A DNA stretch of 64,000 nucleotides from Aphanizomenon flos-aquae FACHB-1287 (GTDB lineage: Bacteria; Cyanobacteriota; Cyanobacteriia; Cyanobacteriales; Nostocaceae): positions 21,729 to 85,728 of the forward strand of contig NZ_JACJTO010000016.1 of the NCBI RefSeq assembly GCF_014698755.1. The letters run 5' to 3'. Shown here in pieces: positions 10,966 to 20,736 of the stretch; the stretch's first letter is position 1; each line of letters begins with the position of its first letter. A program made the position numbers and the translations under genes. Below the pieces are notes generated by a model. It did not search any database. It saw only the letters and a program-made list of their open reading frames with translations, and was not told where the DNA came from.

Positions 10966-11847
10966 TCAGTTAAGGTTAGATGCTTTTAATATTTTCTCTA
11001 TCATTTGATTAGCTTGAGAATAATAACTACCACTGAATAAATTAAAGTGATTCAAAATATGATAGAGATTATATAATGTTTTGCGTGTTTCATATCCCTT
11101 ATCTAAGGGAAATACTTCTTGATAATTTTGATAAAATGTTGGCGGAAAACCTCCAAATAATTCGGTCATGGCAATATCAACTTCTCTATCTCCAAAATAA
11201 GTGGCAGGATCAAAAATAACTGGTTCATTTTCAATGGTAAAGCTTACATTTCCTCTCCATAAGTCTCCATGAACTAAGGAAGGTTGAATTTGATAATTTA
11301 GGAATAATTGGGGAATAGCTGCTAGTAGTTTAGCTGAGTGGGGAAATTTTCCACCGCGTTTTTTTGCTAGTTGAAATTGATAGTTTAAACGATTTTGAGT
11401 ATAAAATTCTGTCCAGGAGGAGTGAAAGTTATTGATTTGGGGTGTAGAACCGATGGTGTTATTTATATTCCAGCCAAAACCTTTGTTGGTGGTAATTTTG
11501 TGCATGGCTGCTATTTTCCGTCCCAGTTCTGTCCAGGATTTATGATTACCATTGGTCATTTCTAGCCATTCTAATACAATATAGCTAGAAGTTTCTGTAA
11601 TTCCCCAACAAATTGCTTTAGGAGAGCGGATAGTTTTGGACTGATAGATTTGTTGTAAACCGAGGATTTCTGCTGCAAACATTGACCCTTGGGAAGGAAG
11701 GTTTTGTTTAATAAAGTAGGTGATTTTACTATTACTAATGGCATAACTTTGGTTAATACATCCACCACTGATGGATAAATGTTGATTACTGACAAATTTC
11801 TCGCCAGTAATTTGACTAATGTGGTTATCAATTTCTTGCCAAATCAT
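10966..11847 (-). CDS. Fructosamine kinase family protein
   Basis: Cytosolic kinase-like protein (293 aa) of the fructosamine-3-kinase / aminoglycoside phosphotransferase superfamily. Such enzymes phosphorylate ketosamines on glycated proteins so that the adduct falls off. N-terminal VSNQHLSISGGCINQSYAI corresponds to the nucleotide loop. LVHGDLWRGN is the catalytic loop, and VIFDPATYFGDREVDIAMTELFGGF is the metal-binding motif followed by the family signature. Length is normal. It lies convergent to the GIY-YIG gene and 34 bp downstream of the M16 peptidase gene, probably in one transcript with it. Confidence 0.92.
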   Translation of the reverse strand: MIWQEIDNHISQITGEKFVSNQHLSISGGCINQSYAISNSKITYFIKQNLPSQGSMFAAEILGLQQIYQSKTIRSPKAICWGITETSSYIVLEWLEMTNGNHKSWTELGRKIAAMHKITTNKGFGWNINNTIGSTPQINNFHSSWTEFYTQNRLNYQFQLAKKRGGKFPHSAKLLAAIPQLFLNYQIQPSLVHGDLWRGNVSFTIENEPVIFDPATYFGDREVDIAMTELFGGFPPTFYQNYQEVFPLDKGYETRKTLYNLYHILNHFNLFSGSYYSQANQMIEKILKASNLN

Positions 11848-11881
11848 AGTTCGTTAATTGTTGAGAATGGATTAGCGATGA

Positions 11882-13159
11882 CTAGGCAGGTTTAACAATG
11901 ACAATACCATAGGCATCGGGGGAAAGATAGTTTTTGACTGCTTGGATTAAGTCAGTTGCGGTGATAGATTGGATGTGTTGGGGATAATTAAAAGCTGGTT
12001 TTAAATCACCAATTAATGATTGATAATAACCATATAATCCAGCGCGATCGCTTGGTGTTTCGTTCCCAAATATAAACTGATTAGCTATACGTTGTTGAAT
12101 ACGACTAATTTCTGATTCTTTGACGATTTCTGTGTATAAGATGTGAAGATGTTGAGCGATCGCTTTTTCTACGGTGGCTATATTTTCTAGGTTACATTTG
12201 GCGGAAATTGAAAATACACCTTGTAATAAGTTACTCATGTTACTAACAGAAATTGAGGAAACTAATTCTTGTTGTTCCCGTAGGTCTTGAACTAATCTAG
12301 ATGTTCTTCCGTGTCCTAAAATTCCAGCTATGATATCAAGTGCATAGGTTTGATCTAATTTGATTAATCCAGGGACTCGCCAAACCATGACTAGTCTTGC
12401 TTGTTGGAGTGTTTGGTCAATAATTTCCTGACGGACTATTTCTGTAAATGGAGGTTCAGGGGTTGGGGCTATTGGTGTTGGTTTGTTGGGTGGTTGTTGG
12501 TAATTTTTATTAAATTCTGTGGCGATAATTTCTACTAATTCTTCTACTGGTAAATTACCGACAGCGACGGCTGTAATTGATTGGGGTTGATACCAATGGG
12601 TGTGAAAATCTCGCATTTGTTGGGGTTGAATTTGAGAAATGATTGATTCAGAACCTAGGACTGGACGACGATAGGGTAAATAATCAAAGGCGGTTTCCAT
12701 GATATGACGATAAATCCGTCTTCTGGGGTTATCTTGAGAACGTCTAATTTCTTCTAAAACTACTAATCGTTCGCGTTCAAAAGCATCATGGGGAATACTA
12801 GGATTACAGACAACATCTATTTGTAATGGTGCTAGTTCGGCAAAATCTTGAGGTGCGGTTGTGATGTAATAGTGGGTATAATCTTGGCTAGTGGCGGCAT
12901 TGGTGAGTGCGCCACGTTCTTCAATGCGACGTTCAAATTCACCACTAATGAGTTTTTTTGTACCTTTGAAAACAATATGTTCTAAAAAGTGAGCCATACC
13001 ATTGATAGTATCAGCTTCCATTGCTGAACCTGTTTTTACCCACAGGTTGAGATTAACTGCGTCTATTGGCATTTGTTCGACAATAATGGTTAAACCGTTG
13101 GGTATATGGTGTACTGTGGGTGTATTGAGACGCGGAAGTTTCAGCAGAGTTGATGTCAT
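11882..13159 (-). CDS. M16 family zinc peptidase
   Basis: Processing-peptidase-like zinc protease (425 aa). The inverted zinc motif HFLEH is at residues 57-61, with the third ligand in VVLEEIRRS near residue 136. PDAYGIVIVKPA ends the chain. A single 45-kDa M16 unit of this size normally works as a dimer or with a partner M16 protein; no second M16 gene is visible nearby. The active-site residues are intact. Substrate unknown; the protein resembles the mitochondrial-type processing-peptidase beta group. Confidence 0.93.
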   Translation of the reverse strand: MTSTLLKLPRLNTPTVHHIPNGLTIIVEQMPIDAVNLNLWVKTGSAMEADTINGMAHFLEHIVFKGTKKLISGEFERRIEERGALTNAATSQDYTHYYITTAPQDFAELAPLQIDVVCNPSIPHDAFERERLVVLEEIRRSQDNPRRRIYRHIMETAFDYLPYRRPVLGSESIISQIQPQQMRDFHTHWYQPQSITAVAVGNLPVEELVEIIATEFNKNYQQPPNKPTPIAPTPEPPFTEIVRQEIIDQTLQQARLVMVWRVPGLIKLDQTYALDIIAGILGHGRTSRLVQDLREQQELVSSISVSNMSNLLQGVFSISAKCNLENIATVEKAIAQHLHILYTEIVKESEISRIQQRIANQFIFGNETPSDRAGLYGYYQSLIGDLKPAFNYPQHIQSITATDLIQAVKNYLSPDAYGIVIVKPA

Positions 13160-13342
13160 TGGAAAAGGATAGTTTCAGCTATGTTACTTTTTCTATATTA
13201 CAACTTTCTTGATGGTGTAAACCTTTTCATCTATAAACTGTTAGTATTTAGGGGCAGACATGGCGACAAACAAGGCTGAAAATAAGATAGTGTAAAGAAT
13301 ATAACGATTTTTTCAAACACCCTCTAACAATAATAAATAACA

Positions 13343-13374
13343 ATATCCCCATTCTTTAAATAAGTTGGGGATAT
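13343..13374 (-). terminator. Hairpin downstream of the COG0523 GTPase gene
   Basis: ATATCCCC (13343-13350) pairs with GGGGATAT (13367-13374). Read on the minus strand it lies just after the stop of the GTPase gene at 13401 and is followed by TGTTATTTATTATTG, a weak U-rich tail. Likely a factor-independent terminator. Confidence 0.5.
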
Positions 13375-13400
13375 AGATATTAGATGAAAATGACTAATTA

Positions 13401-14519
13401 CTAGTTCCCAAATCCCTTACCTTTAGTGCTAGAAGGAAGACAAATACAGTTTTCTAACTGTTGAAGTAAGATTTCACTATCTAGATTTTGACCAATTAAC
13501 ACTAATTGATTTTTCTTGTCACCTTTCCATTGATCATCATCAATAGTGAAGCGTTTACCGCAAAGGTGGAAAATGTGACGTTGAGGACTTTCATCAAACC
13601 ACATAATCCCCTTAGCACGGAAGACATTTATGGGTAATTGGTTATCTAAAAAATGTTGAAACTTTCTAATGGAAAAAGGTTTATCACTTTGGAAAGAAAT
13701 AGAGATAAAACCATCATTTTCTAAATGATTAGAATGGTGATGATGTTCATGATCATGGTGGTCATGTCCACAGGTAGAATGATCATGATCATCATGATGT
13801 TCGTGACCACAATTAGAATGATCATGATCATCATGATCATGATGTTCCTCTGTATGGGAATCAAAATATTTATCAGATGCAAATAAACCAACACTGAGAA
13901 TTAAAGGAAGTGGAACTTGAGATTTTGTAGTCCGAATTATCCGCGAGCCTTCTTTAATATTATTAATTTTTTTCTCCACTTCCTGTAAAGTGGTTTCATC
14001 AACTAAATCTGTCTTATTGAGAATAATGACATCACCATAAGTAATTTGACTCAAAGCTGCTTCAGAATTGAATAAATCCAAGCTATAATTTGCAGCATCA
14101 ACTACAGTAATAATAGAATCTAACCTGGTTAGATCTCGCAATTCTGAACCCAAAAATGTCATAGCTACAGGTAAAGGGTCTGCTAAACCAGTGGTTTCTA
14201 CGACTAAATAATCTAACTTTTCTTCTCTTTCTAAAACCTTGTAAACAGCATCAACTAAGTCATTATTAATGGTACAACAAATACAACCGTTGCTTAATTC
14301 CACCATATTTTCATCTGTGGAAACAACCAATTCATTATCAATACCAATTTCCCCAAATTCATTCACTAAAACAGCAGTTTTCACACCTTGCTGATTTGTG
14401 AGAATATGATTGAGTAAAGTCGTTTTACCACTACCGAGGAAACCTGTAATAATGGTAACTGGTAAACCTTGTTTGGCAACTTCCATGATGTGAGACTCGG
14501 AATTAACTGTGGTTTGCAT
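13401..14519 (-). CDS. CobW/COG0523 family GTPase with histidine-rich loop
   Basis: G3E-family metallochaperone GTPase (372 aa). Walker A is GFLGSGKT at 26-33, the metal-binding CxCC motif (CICCT) is at 79-83, and the base-recognition motif NKTD is at 168-171. A loop at about 222-265 holds roughly 19 histidines plus two cysteines in HDHDH/HHDDHDH-type repeats, and the CobW C-terminal domain follows. Cobalamin biosynthesis is only one role of this family. The His-rich loop points to zinc or another transition metal, but no clear Zur-type operator was seen upstream, so the metal is undetermined. Confidence 0.92.
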   Translation of the reverse strand: MQTTVNSESHIMEVAKQGLPVTIITGFLGSGKTTLLNHILTNQQGVKTAVLVNEFGEIGIDNELVVSTDENMVELSNGCICCTINNDLVDAVYKVLEREEKLDYLVVETTGLADPLPVAMTFLGSELRDLTRLDSIITVVDAANYSLDLFNSEAALSQITYGDVIILNKTDLVDETTLQEVEKKINNIKEGSRIIRTTKSQVPLPLILSVGLFASDKYFDSHTEEHHDHDDHDHSNCGHEHHDDHDHSTCGHDHHDHEHHHHSNHLENDGFISISFQSDKPFSIRKFQHFLDNQLPINVFRAKGIMWFDESPQRHIFHLCGKRFTIDDDQWKGDKKNQLVLIGQNLDSEILLQQLENCICLPSSTKGKGFGN

Positions 14520-14592
14520 AATTATGAAGTAGGATTTTGGTGTGTTTTTAATTTTATCTTGATTTTAGCTACTCGACATTAGAGTAACATAT

Positions 14593-15210
14593 TTATATTC
14601 CAGCTTGAAAAATTTGATTAGCAGTGAGGGTAAGTTCCGGGAAAGTACGCGAAACTATAGTTTGATTTTCTCTAAATTGACTCACTTGATATTCCCCATT
14701 AATTAAATCATAGATAGAAATAGTTGGTTGTTTGGGATTTCCTATATAGGGAGTTCCACCTAAAGCTAAATAATCAACAATCCAATATTCAGGAATACCA
14801 ATTTCTTCATAATCTTTAACTTTACTCAAATAATCAACACGCCAATTTGTACTCACAACTTCAATAACTAATGGAATTGATGCGCCTTGAGTAACTGTAG
14901 ATTGTTTTTTCCATAATGGCTCATTAATTAAATTAGATGGATTGAGTAGTAAAACATCTGGTGAGTAACCAGATTCATTATCAGGAGGTTTAACCAACAC
15001 AGTTTTTGCTATTCCATAGGATAATCCTAAACGTTCTGATTCTGAGTTTATTTTTCTATTCAAAAAAATGATAATCCACTCATGATCGCCTAAAGGTTGA
15101 TTCATTTCAATAATTACTCCATGATGTAATTCATAATACTTTCCTTCTGGTTTCCATTGGACAAATTCCTCAAAAGTTACTGATTTAGTTTTCGGTAATG
15201 CTTGAATCAT
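14593..15210 (-). CDS. Uma2 family (DUF820) restriction-endonuclease-fold protein
   Basis: 205 aa, PD-(D/E)XK-fold protein of the Uma2 family, expanded in cyanobacteria. Conserved features are FEEFVQW near the N-terminus, SGYSPDVLLLNP (catalytic Asp) and SIPLVIEVVSTNWRVDYLSKVKDYEEIGIPEYWIVD (catalytic Glu and following Lys). Function in cyanobacteria is unproven. Monocistronic; the ATG is preceded by GGAGG on the minus strand. Confidence 0.9.
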   Translation of the reverse strand: MIQALPKTKSVTFEEFVQWKPEGKYYELHHGVIIEMNQPLGDHEWIIIFLNRKINSESERLGLSYGIAKTVLVKPPDNESGYSPDVLLLNPSNLINEPLWKKQSTVTQGASIPLVIEVVSTNWRVDYLSKVKDYEEIGIPEYWIVDYLALGGTPYIGNPKQPTISIYDLINGEYQVSQFRENQTIVSRTFPELTLTANQIFQAGI

Positions 15211-15354
15211 ACTTTACCTCCAGGTGTTGACAAAATTACCAAGTATTGCTAACAATAATTATAGCCAATTATTAGCTACCAAAATTTTCATTTACGTCAT
15301 TGTCATCAACTTGCGTTATCATTGTTTATCGTCAGATTGCCTTATTCCTCTATT

Positions 15355-16818
15355 ATGACCCTATCTATTTACAATACCCTCACCCGTCGTCAAGAACAAT
15401 TTACCACCGTTGAACCTGGCAAAGTTAAGATGTATTATTGCGGTGTGACAGTTTATGATTACTGCCATTTGGGTCATGCTAGAGCTTGTATTGTTTGGGA
15501 TGTAGTGCGTCGTTACCTTCAGTTTATTGGCTATGACGTGCGCTATATCCAAAATTTTACGGATATTGATGATAAAATTCTCAAACGAGCCAGAGAAGAA
15601 AATTCTTCCATGGAAGTTGTCGCAGAAAAATATATTCAAGCATATTTTGAGGATATGTCGCGGTTGGGAATTAAAGAAGCTGATGAATACCCCCGCGCTA
15701 CACATACAATGAATGGTATTCAAAAATTAATTCACGATTTAGAACATAAAGGTTTTGCTTATCCGTCTGGTGGTGATGTCTATTATGCAGTTCAGAATTT
15801 TGCCGAATATGGTAAACTTTCGGGACGGAAATTAGAGGATATGCAAGCCGGCGCAAGTGAACGGGTAAACATCGAAGACACAGAATATCAAAAGAAGAAA
15901 TACCCCTTTGATTTTGCCCTATGGAAGGCTGCAAAATCTGGTGAACCAGCGTGGGAGTCTCCGTGGGGAAAAGGCCGCCCAGGATGGCATATAGAATGCT
16001 CCGCCATGGTACGCGATCGCTTAGGTGATACCATAGATATTCATGCTGGTGGTGCTGACTTAATTTTCCCCCACCATGAAAACGAAATTGCTCAATCTGA
16101 AGCCGTTACTGGTAAACCATTAGCCAACTATTGGTTACACAACGGCATGGTAAAAGTAGATGGGGAAAAAATGTCCAAATCCTTGGGTAATTTTATCACC
16201 ATTCGTCAATTATTAGATCGGGGTGTAGACCCCATGGCTGTGCGTTTATTTGTAATGATGGCACAATATCGCAAACCCATAGATTTTACCGATGATGCCA
16301 TATTAGCAGCAACCAATGGCTGGCATACGATCAAAGAAGGTTTATTATTTGGACATCAACATAGTAAAAAACTAGGCTGGGATGAATCTAAACTAATTCA
16401 AAATTCCAAATCTAAAATCCAAAATTCCGAGATTGAGAGATTTAAAGAAGCAGTCAATGATGATTTTAACTTCCCTGGTGGATTAACAATAATTTTTGAA
16501 TTAGCCAAAGAACTAAATCGGGAAGGAAATATAATTGTTCATCAAGGAAGAACAGAAACCCCAGCAGATGAATTACTTAAAAAATGGCAAACCCTAATTA
16601 CATTAGCAGAAGTTTTAGGATTAACCGCCAAACCAGAACCAGAAACTTCTCAACAAGATAGTTTAAGCGATATTTATATTGAAGAACTAATTCAACAAAG
16701 ACAAGAAGCAAGAAAAAACAAAAACTTCGCCGAATCAGATAGAATTCGCAATGAACTATTAACAAAAGGCATCACCTTAATAGATAGCAAAGAAAGCACA
16801 CGTTGGCATAGAAATTAA
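15355..16818 (+). CDS. cysS: Cysteinyl-tRNA synthetase
   Basis: Class I aminoacyl-tRNA synthetase charging tRNA-Cys (487 aa). It carries the zinc ligand region YYCGVTVYDYCHLGHAR, which includes the HIGH-type motif HLGH. WHIECSAM and HHENEIAQSEA complete the zinc site, and KMSKSLGN is the KMSKS loop. The ATG at 15355 was preferred to an in-frame TTG at 15322 because it gives the family N-terminus (MTLSIYNTLTRRQEQF). The last 400 bp are noticeably A-rich on the coding strand compared with the rest. Confidence 0.97.
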   Translation: MTLSIYNTLTRRQEQFTTVEPGKVKMYYCGVTVYDYCHLGHARACIVWDVVRRYLQFIGYDVRYIQNFTDIDDKILKRAREENSSMEVVAEKYIQAYFEDMSRLGIKEADEYPRATHTMNGIQKLIHDLEHKGFAYPSGGDVYYAVQNFAEYGKLSGRKLEDMQAGASERVNIEDTEYQKKKYPFDFALWKAAKSGEPAWESPWGKGRPGWHIECSAMVRDRLGDTIDIHAGGADLIFPHHENEIAQSEAVTGKPLANYWLHNGMVKVDGEKMSKSLGNFITIRQLLDRGVDPMAVRLFVMMAQYRKPIDFTDDAILAATNGWHTIKEGLLFGHQHSKKLGWDESKLIQNSKSKIQNSEIERFKEAVNDDFNFPGGLTIIFELAKELNREGNIIVHQGRTETPADELLKKWQTLITLAEVLGLTAKPEPETSQQDSLSDIYIEELIQQRQEARKNKNFAESDRIRNELLTKGITLIDSKESTRWHRN

Positions 16819-16975
16819 CTAATAATTACGATAATTAGACCAGGACTGACGCGAAACAAAACATCTCTGAAACTCTTCCTCTCCGTGTCCTCTGCGCCTC
16901 TGTGGTTCGTTATTCCGTAACTTGTGCCTGATTTATATAGATGTAAAAAGAAACTCTCAACCTTTAATTAACACC

Positions 16976-18412
16976 ATGTGGAAACAATTAACAACCGCAA
17001 TTTCTGATTTAAACATTCCCGCAGATTGGGTAGGAATTAGAGCCGTAAAAACCACCTCCACACATCATGCTGTGCGTGATGGTTTACCCCAAAATAATGG
17101 TAAATCATTAAATATGGGAGCGATGATCGAAGTCATAGTTGATGGTTGTTTAGGCTATGCTGCTACTAATTCCTTACATATTTCCAGTTTACAAAATGCG
17201 GCGGAAATCGCCTATAAACAGGCATTAGTAGCTAGTAAATGGTGGATATATCCAGTTAGTGAAAATACCCGTCCTCAAGTAGTTGGTGAATATAAATCAG
17301 CATTTTTAGAGCCATTTAATGCTATTAGTCCCGGAGAAATCAACGATTTACTGATTCAGATTTGTGAGAAACTGAAAATTAACGATAAAATCATTCAAAC
17401 TACAGCCGCAGTCAACACAGATCAAAAAGAAACTTGGTTTGTGAGTAGTAATGGTTCAGAAATATATCAGCATATTCTATCTCTTAGTCATCATTTTGGA
17501 GCTATTGCTCAAGATGGTACAATTGTCCAACAACGCACCAACAATGGTGCTTACGCTAACTCCTATCAAGGTGGTTGGGAACTGTTTAAACAAGATAATT
17601 TATGGCATCAAGTTCAACAAGTTGGTGAACAGGTATTAGAATTATTAACAGCAGCAGAATGTCCAAATACTCGGACTAATTTAGTTTTAGCACCAGATCA
17701 AATGATGCTACAAATTCATGAAAGTATCGGACATCCTTTAGAAATTGACCGCATTTTAGGAGATGAACGCAACTATGCTGGAGGTAGTTTTGTCACCAAA
17801 GATGATTTTGGTAAATTAGAATATGGTTCACCGCTCATGAATATCACCTTTGATCCTACAGTACCAGGTGAATTTGCCAGTTATAGTTTTGATGATAACG
17901 GTGCAGTAGCTACCAAAGAATTTATTATTAAAAAAGGGATTTTACAACGAGGTTTAGGTAGTTTAGAAAGTCAAACCAGAGCAAATTTACCCGGTGTTGC
18001 TTGTGCGCGGGCTTCTTCCTGGAATCGTCCTCCCATAGACAGAATGGCCAACTTAAATTTAGAACCAGGAACAGCTACTTTTGAGGAAATTATCTCAGGA
18101 ATAGACCATGGAATTTACATGGAATCTAACCGTTCTTGGTCAATAGATGATCAACGTTATAAATTTCAATTTGGTTGTGAATATGCAAGATTAATTGAAA
18201 ATGGTAAACTTACCAAAACCCTCCGGAATCCTAATTATCGCGCTACTACACCAGAATTTTGGCATAGTTTAATTCAAGTTGGAGATAATAGCAATTGGCA
18301 AATTTATGGAGCGCCTAATTGCGGCAAAGGAGAACCAAATCAAATGATTTTTGTAGGCCATGGTTCACCAGTTTGTGCATTTGCAAATATTGAGGTTTTT
18401 GGTGGTGGTTAA
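16976..18412 (+). CDS. tldD: TldD family metallopeptidase
   Basis: TldD-type subunit (478 aa) of the TldD/TldE protease, which in other bacteria trims modified peptides and the CcdA antitoxin. It carries the zinc motif HESIGHPLEIDRILGDE, and the C-terminal FGCEYARLIENGKLTKTLRNPNY block is typical. The ATG at 16976 gives the usual N-terminus (MWKQLTTAISDL); an upstream in-frame GTG at 16922 is not supported. The probable partner TldE gene lies at 19318, separated by a Uma2 gene. Confidence 0.93.
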   Translation: MWKQLTTAISDLNIPADWVGIRAVKTTSTHHAVRDGLPQNNGKSLNMGAMIEVIVDGCLGYAATNSLHISSLQNAAEIAYKQALVASKWWIYPVSENTRPQVVGEYKSAFLEPFNAISPGEINDLLIQICEKLKINDKIIQTTAAVNTDQKETWFVSSNGSEIYQHILSLSHHFGAIAQDGTIVQQRTNNGAYANSYQGGWELFKQDNLWHQVQQVGEQVLELLTAAECPNTRTNLVLAPDQMMLQIHESIGHPLEIDRILGDERNYAGGSFVTKDDFGKLEYGSPLMNITFDPTVPGEFASYSFDDNGAVATKEFIIKKGILQRGLGSLESQTRANLPGVACARASSWNRPPIDRMANLNLEPGTATFEEIISGIDHGIYMESNRSWSIDDQRYKFQFGCEYARLIENGKLTKTLRNPNYRATTPEFWHSLIQVGDNSNWQIYGAPNCGKGEPNQMIFVGHGSPVCAFANIEVFGGG

Positions 18413-18544
18413 TGAATTTTCCGCTTTAGGTTCTGGTGAGTTAAAGTAGGTTGGGTTAAGCAACAGCGCAACCCAACAGAAAGAAATATATTGATCTTGA
18501 ATTAATGCTACAATAAAAAAGTAACTACTTGAGGCCATATCAAT

Positions 18545-19309
18545 ATGATCATTGCTCAAGAATTAGAATCACAACAAGACATCTCCGCAGATGTAATATT
18601 TCCTCCTAGTGATTTATATAGTGATGAACCTCCCGTGGAAACTGAACTACATCTACGACAAATAATTTTACTTTTCAAATGTTTAGAATGGTTATGGAAA
18701 GATAGAACAAATTTCTATGCTGCGGGAAATTTGACTATTTACTATAGTCCTAATCAGAAAAAATCACAATTTTTCCGAGGTCCTGATTTTTTTGTTGTCT
18801 TGGAAACTGAACGCAAAACCCGCAAAAGTTGGGTAGTTTGGGAAGAAGACGGTAAATACCCTAATTTCATTTTAGAAATTCTTTCACCCAGTACAGCTAA
18901 TACTGATAGAGAATTTAAAAAAGAACTTTACCAAAATACTTTCCGCACACCAGATTACTTTTGGTTTGATCCTTATACATTAGAATTTGCAGGTTTTCAT
19001 TTAATAGATAATAAATATCAACCTTTAGAACCCAATAAACAAGGATATTTATGGAGTGAACAGTTAGGGTTATATTTAGGAATTAATCAAGGACTATTAA
19101 GGTATTTTACCCCAGCAGGAGAGTTAGTGCCGACACCAGAAGAAACCGCAGAAGAGGAAACTAAAAAAACAGCAATACAAGTGCAAAGAGCAGAAATACA
19201 ATCCCAAAGAGCAGAAATAGAATCCCAAAGAGCAGAATGGGAAGCTAGAAGATCAGAACGTTTAGCAGCAAAATTGCGAGAACTAAATATTGACCCAGAT
19301 ACAATTTAA
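18545..19309 (+). CDS. Uma2 family (DUF820) protein with repetitive C-terminal tail
   Basis: 254 aa Uma2-fold protein. FRGPDFFVVLE supplies the catalytic Asp, and PNFILEILSPSTANTDREFKKELYQ the Glu and Lys positions. The C-terminal 60 residues form a charged helix of 7-residue repeats (QRAEIQS, QRAEIES, QRAEWEA), probably a coiled coil; the DNA there is a visible tandem repeat (19180-19245). It sits between tldD and tldE, with only eight bases to the tldE start, so it is probably co-transcribed with tldE. Any functional link to the protease is unknown. Confidence 0.9.
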   Translation: MIIAQELESQQDISADVIFPPSDLYSDEPPVETELHLRQIILLFKCLEWLWKDRTNFYAAGNLTIYYSPNQKKSQFFRGPDFFVVLETERKTRKSWVVWEEDGKYPNFILEILSPSTANTDREFKKELYQNTFRTPDYFWFDPYTLEFAGFHLIDNKYQPLEPNKQGYLWSEQLGLYLGINQGLLRYFTPAGELVPTPEETAEEETKKTAIQVQRAEIQSQRAEIESQRAEWEARRSERLAAKLRELNIDPDTI

Positions 19310-19317
19310 TTTAAAAA

Positions 19318-20667
19318 ATGAAACCAGAAGAATTATCAACCCTAGAAAAAACTTTTAATCAACTTGTGGAAACTCTGCTGATTAAAAAAGCAGAAAATGA
19401 ACATTTTACAGTGAGACTTAGCAGCGAAAGCAGTCAATTTACTCGCTTTAATTCTGCTAAAGTTAGACAAACAGGTTATGTTCAAGACGGTTCGATTCAA
19501 TTGACCTTAATGGCCAATCAACGTAGTAGTTTTCGTCAATTTTCCTTTACTGGAAATTGGGATATAGATTGGGAATTAGCTTATACAGCTTTACAAGAAT
19601 TACGTCATGAATTGCCTTTATTACCAATTGATCCTTATTTAGTGATACCATCAGGAAATAATATCAGTCGAGAAGTTAATACTGGTAAATTACTGACTCC
19701 AGAAATATTAGTTCCCAGTATTCTCGAAACCGTTGCTAATTTAGATTTTACCGGAATGTATGCTGGAGGAATTGTCATTAGAGGTTATGGTGATTCTAGT
19801 GAACAAAAACATTGGTTTGTCACTGATTCATTTAATTTAGATTATTCCTTATTTATGACATCAGCACAAGCTGTTAAAGGAACTTTTGCCGGTAGTGAGT
19901 GGAATGAAACTGCTTATTTAGCTAAAATAAATGATGGAAAAAAGCAGTTAGAAATGCTATCTCGTCCAGTTAAAGAATTACCCAAAGGACAATATAAAAC
20001 CTATTTTGCTCCCGCTGCGGTAGCTGATTTATTAGGTATGCTTTCCTGGGGTGCTATTAGTGAAGCGGATATCCAACAAGGTAATAGCGCCTTAGCTGCT
20101 TTATCACGTCAAGAAAAACAACTTTCCCCAAAATTTACTTTAAGAGAAAATTTTCAAAGTGGTTTAGTTCCCAGATTTAATAATTTAGGAGAAATAGCTG
20201 TACCGGAATTAACTTTAATTGAAAAAGGTATTTTAATTAATAGCTTAGTTAATTCTCGCACTGCGAAGGAATATAATAAACCCGCTAATGGTGCAAATAG
20301 TTCAGAAACATTACGTTCTCCAGACATTAGCCTTGGTAATTTGACATTTGAGGATATTTTACCAAATTTAGATACAGGGTTATATATTTCTAATTTACAC
20401 TATTTAAATTGGAGCGATCGCCCATCTGGTAGAATTACAGGTATGACTCGTTATGCTTGCTTTTGGGTGGAAAACGGGGAAATTATTGCTCCCATTGCCA
20501 ATCTGCGTTTTGATGAAAGTCTCTATCGCTTTTGGGGAGCAGAAAATCTCATTGACTTCACCAACAGTTCAGAATTTATTCCCGAAGTGGGAACTTACGA
20601 AAGTAGACAATTAGGAGGTAGTTTAGTTCCCGGTATGTTGGTAAATGATTTCACCTATACCTTATAA
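19318..20667 (+). CDS. TldE/PmbA family metallopeptidase-like protein
   Basis: 449 aa, partner-type subunit of the TldD/TldE complex. It lacks the HExxxH zinc motif of TldD, as expected for TldE. It keeps the family C-terminal fold: SDRPSGRITGMTRYACFWVENGEIIAPIANLRFDESLYRFWG, followed by GGSLVPGMLVNDFTYTL. The start is eight bases after the Uma2 stop. The gene converges with the ABC-F gene; inverted repeats in the 69-bp gap (GGTGAC 20695-20700 / GTCACC 20716-20721) may end both transcripts. Confidence 0.9.
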   Translation: MKPEELSTLEKTFNQLVETLLIKKAENEHFTVRLSSESSQFTRFNSAKVRQTGYVQDGSIQLTLMANQRSSFRQFSFTGNWDIDWELAYTALQELRHELPLLPIDPYLVIPSGNNISREVNTGKLLTPEILVPSILETVANLDFTGMYAGGIVIRGYGDSSEQKHWFVTDSFNLDYSLFMTSAQAVKGTFAGSEWNETAYLAKINDGKKQLEMLSRPVKELPKGQYKTYFAPAAVADLLGMLSWGAISEADIQQGNSALAALSRQEKQLSPKFTLRENFQSGLVPRFNNLGEIAVPELTLIEKGILINSLVNSRTAKEYNKPANGANSSETLRSPDISLGNLTFEDILPNLDTGLYISNLHYLNWSDRPSGRITGMTRYACFWVENGEIIAPIANLRFDESLYRFWGAENLIDFTNSSEFIPEVGTYESRQLGGSLVPGMLVNDFTYTL

Positions 20668-20736
20668 ATCTTAGTTGTGTACCAGTAAAAAATAGGTGAC
20701 AGAAAACCAGAATCAGTCACCCATTGGCCATATTAC

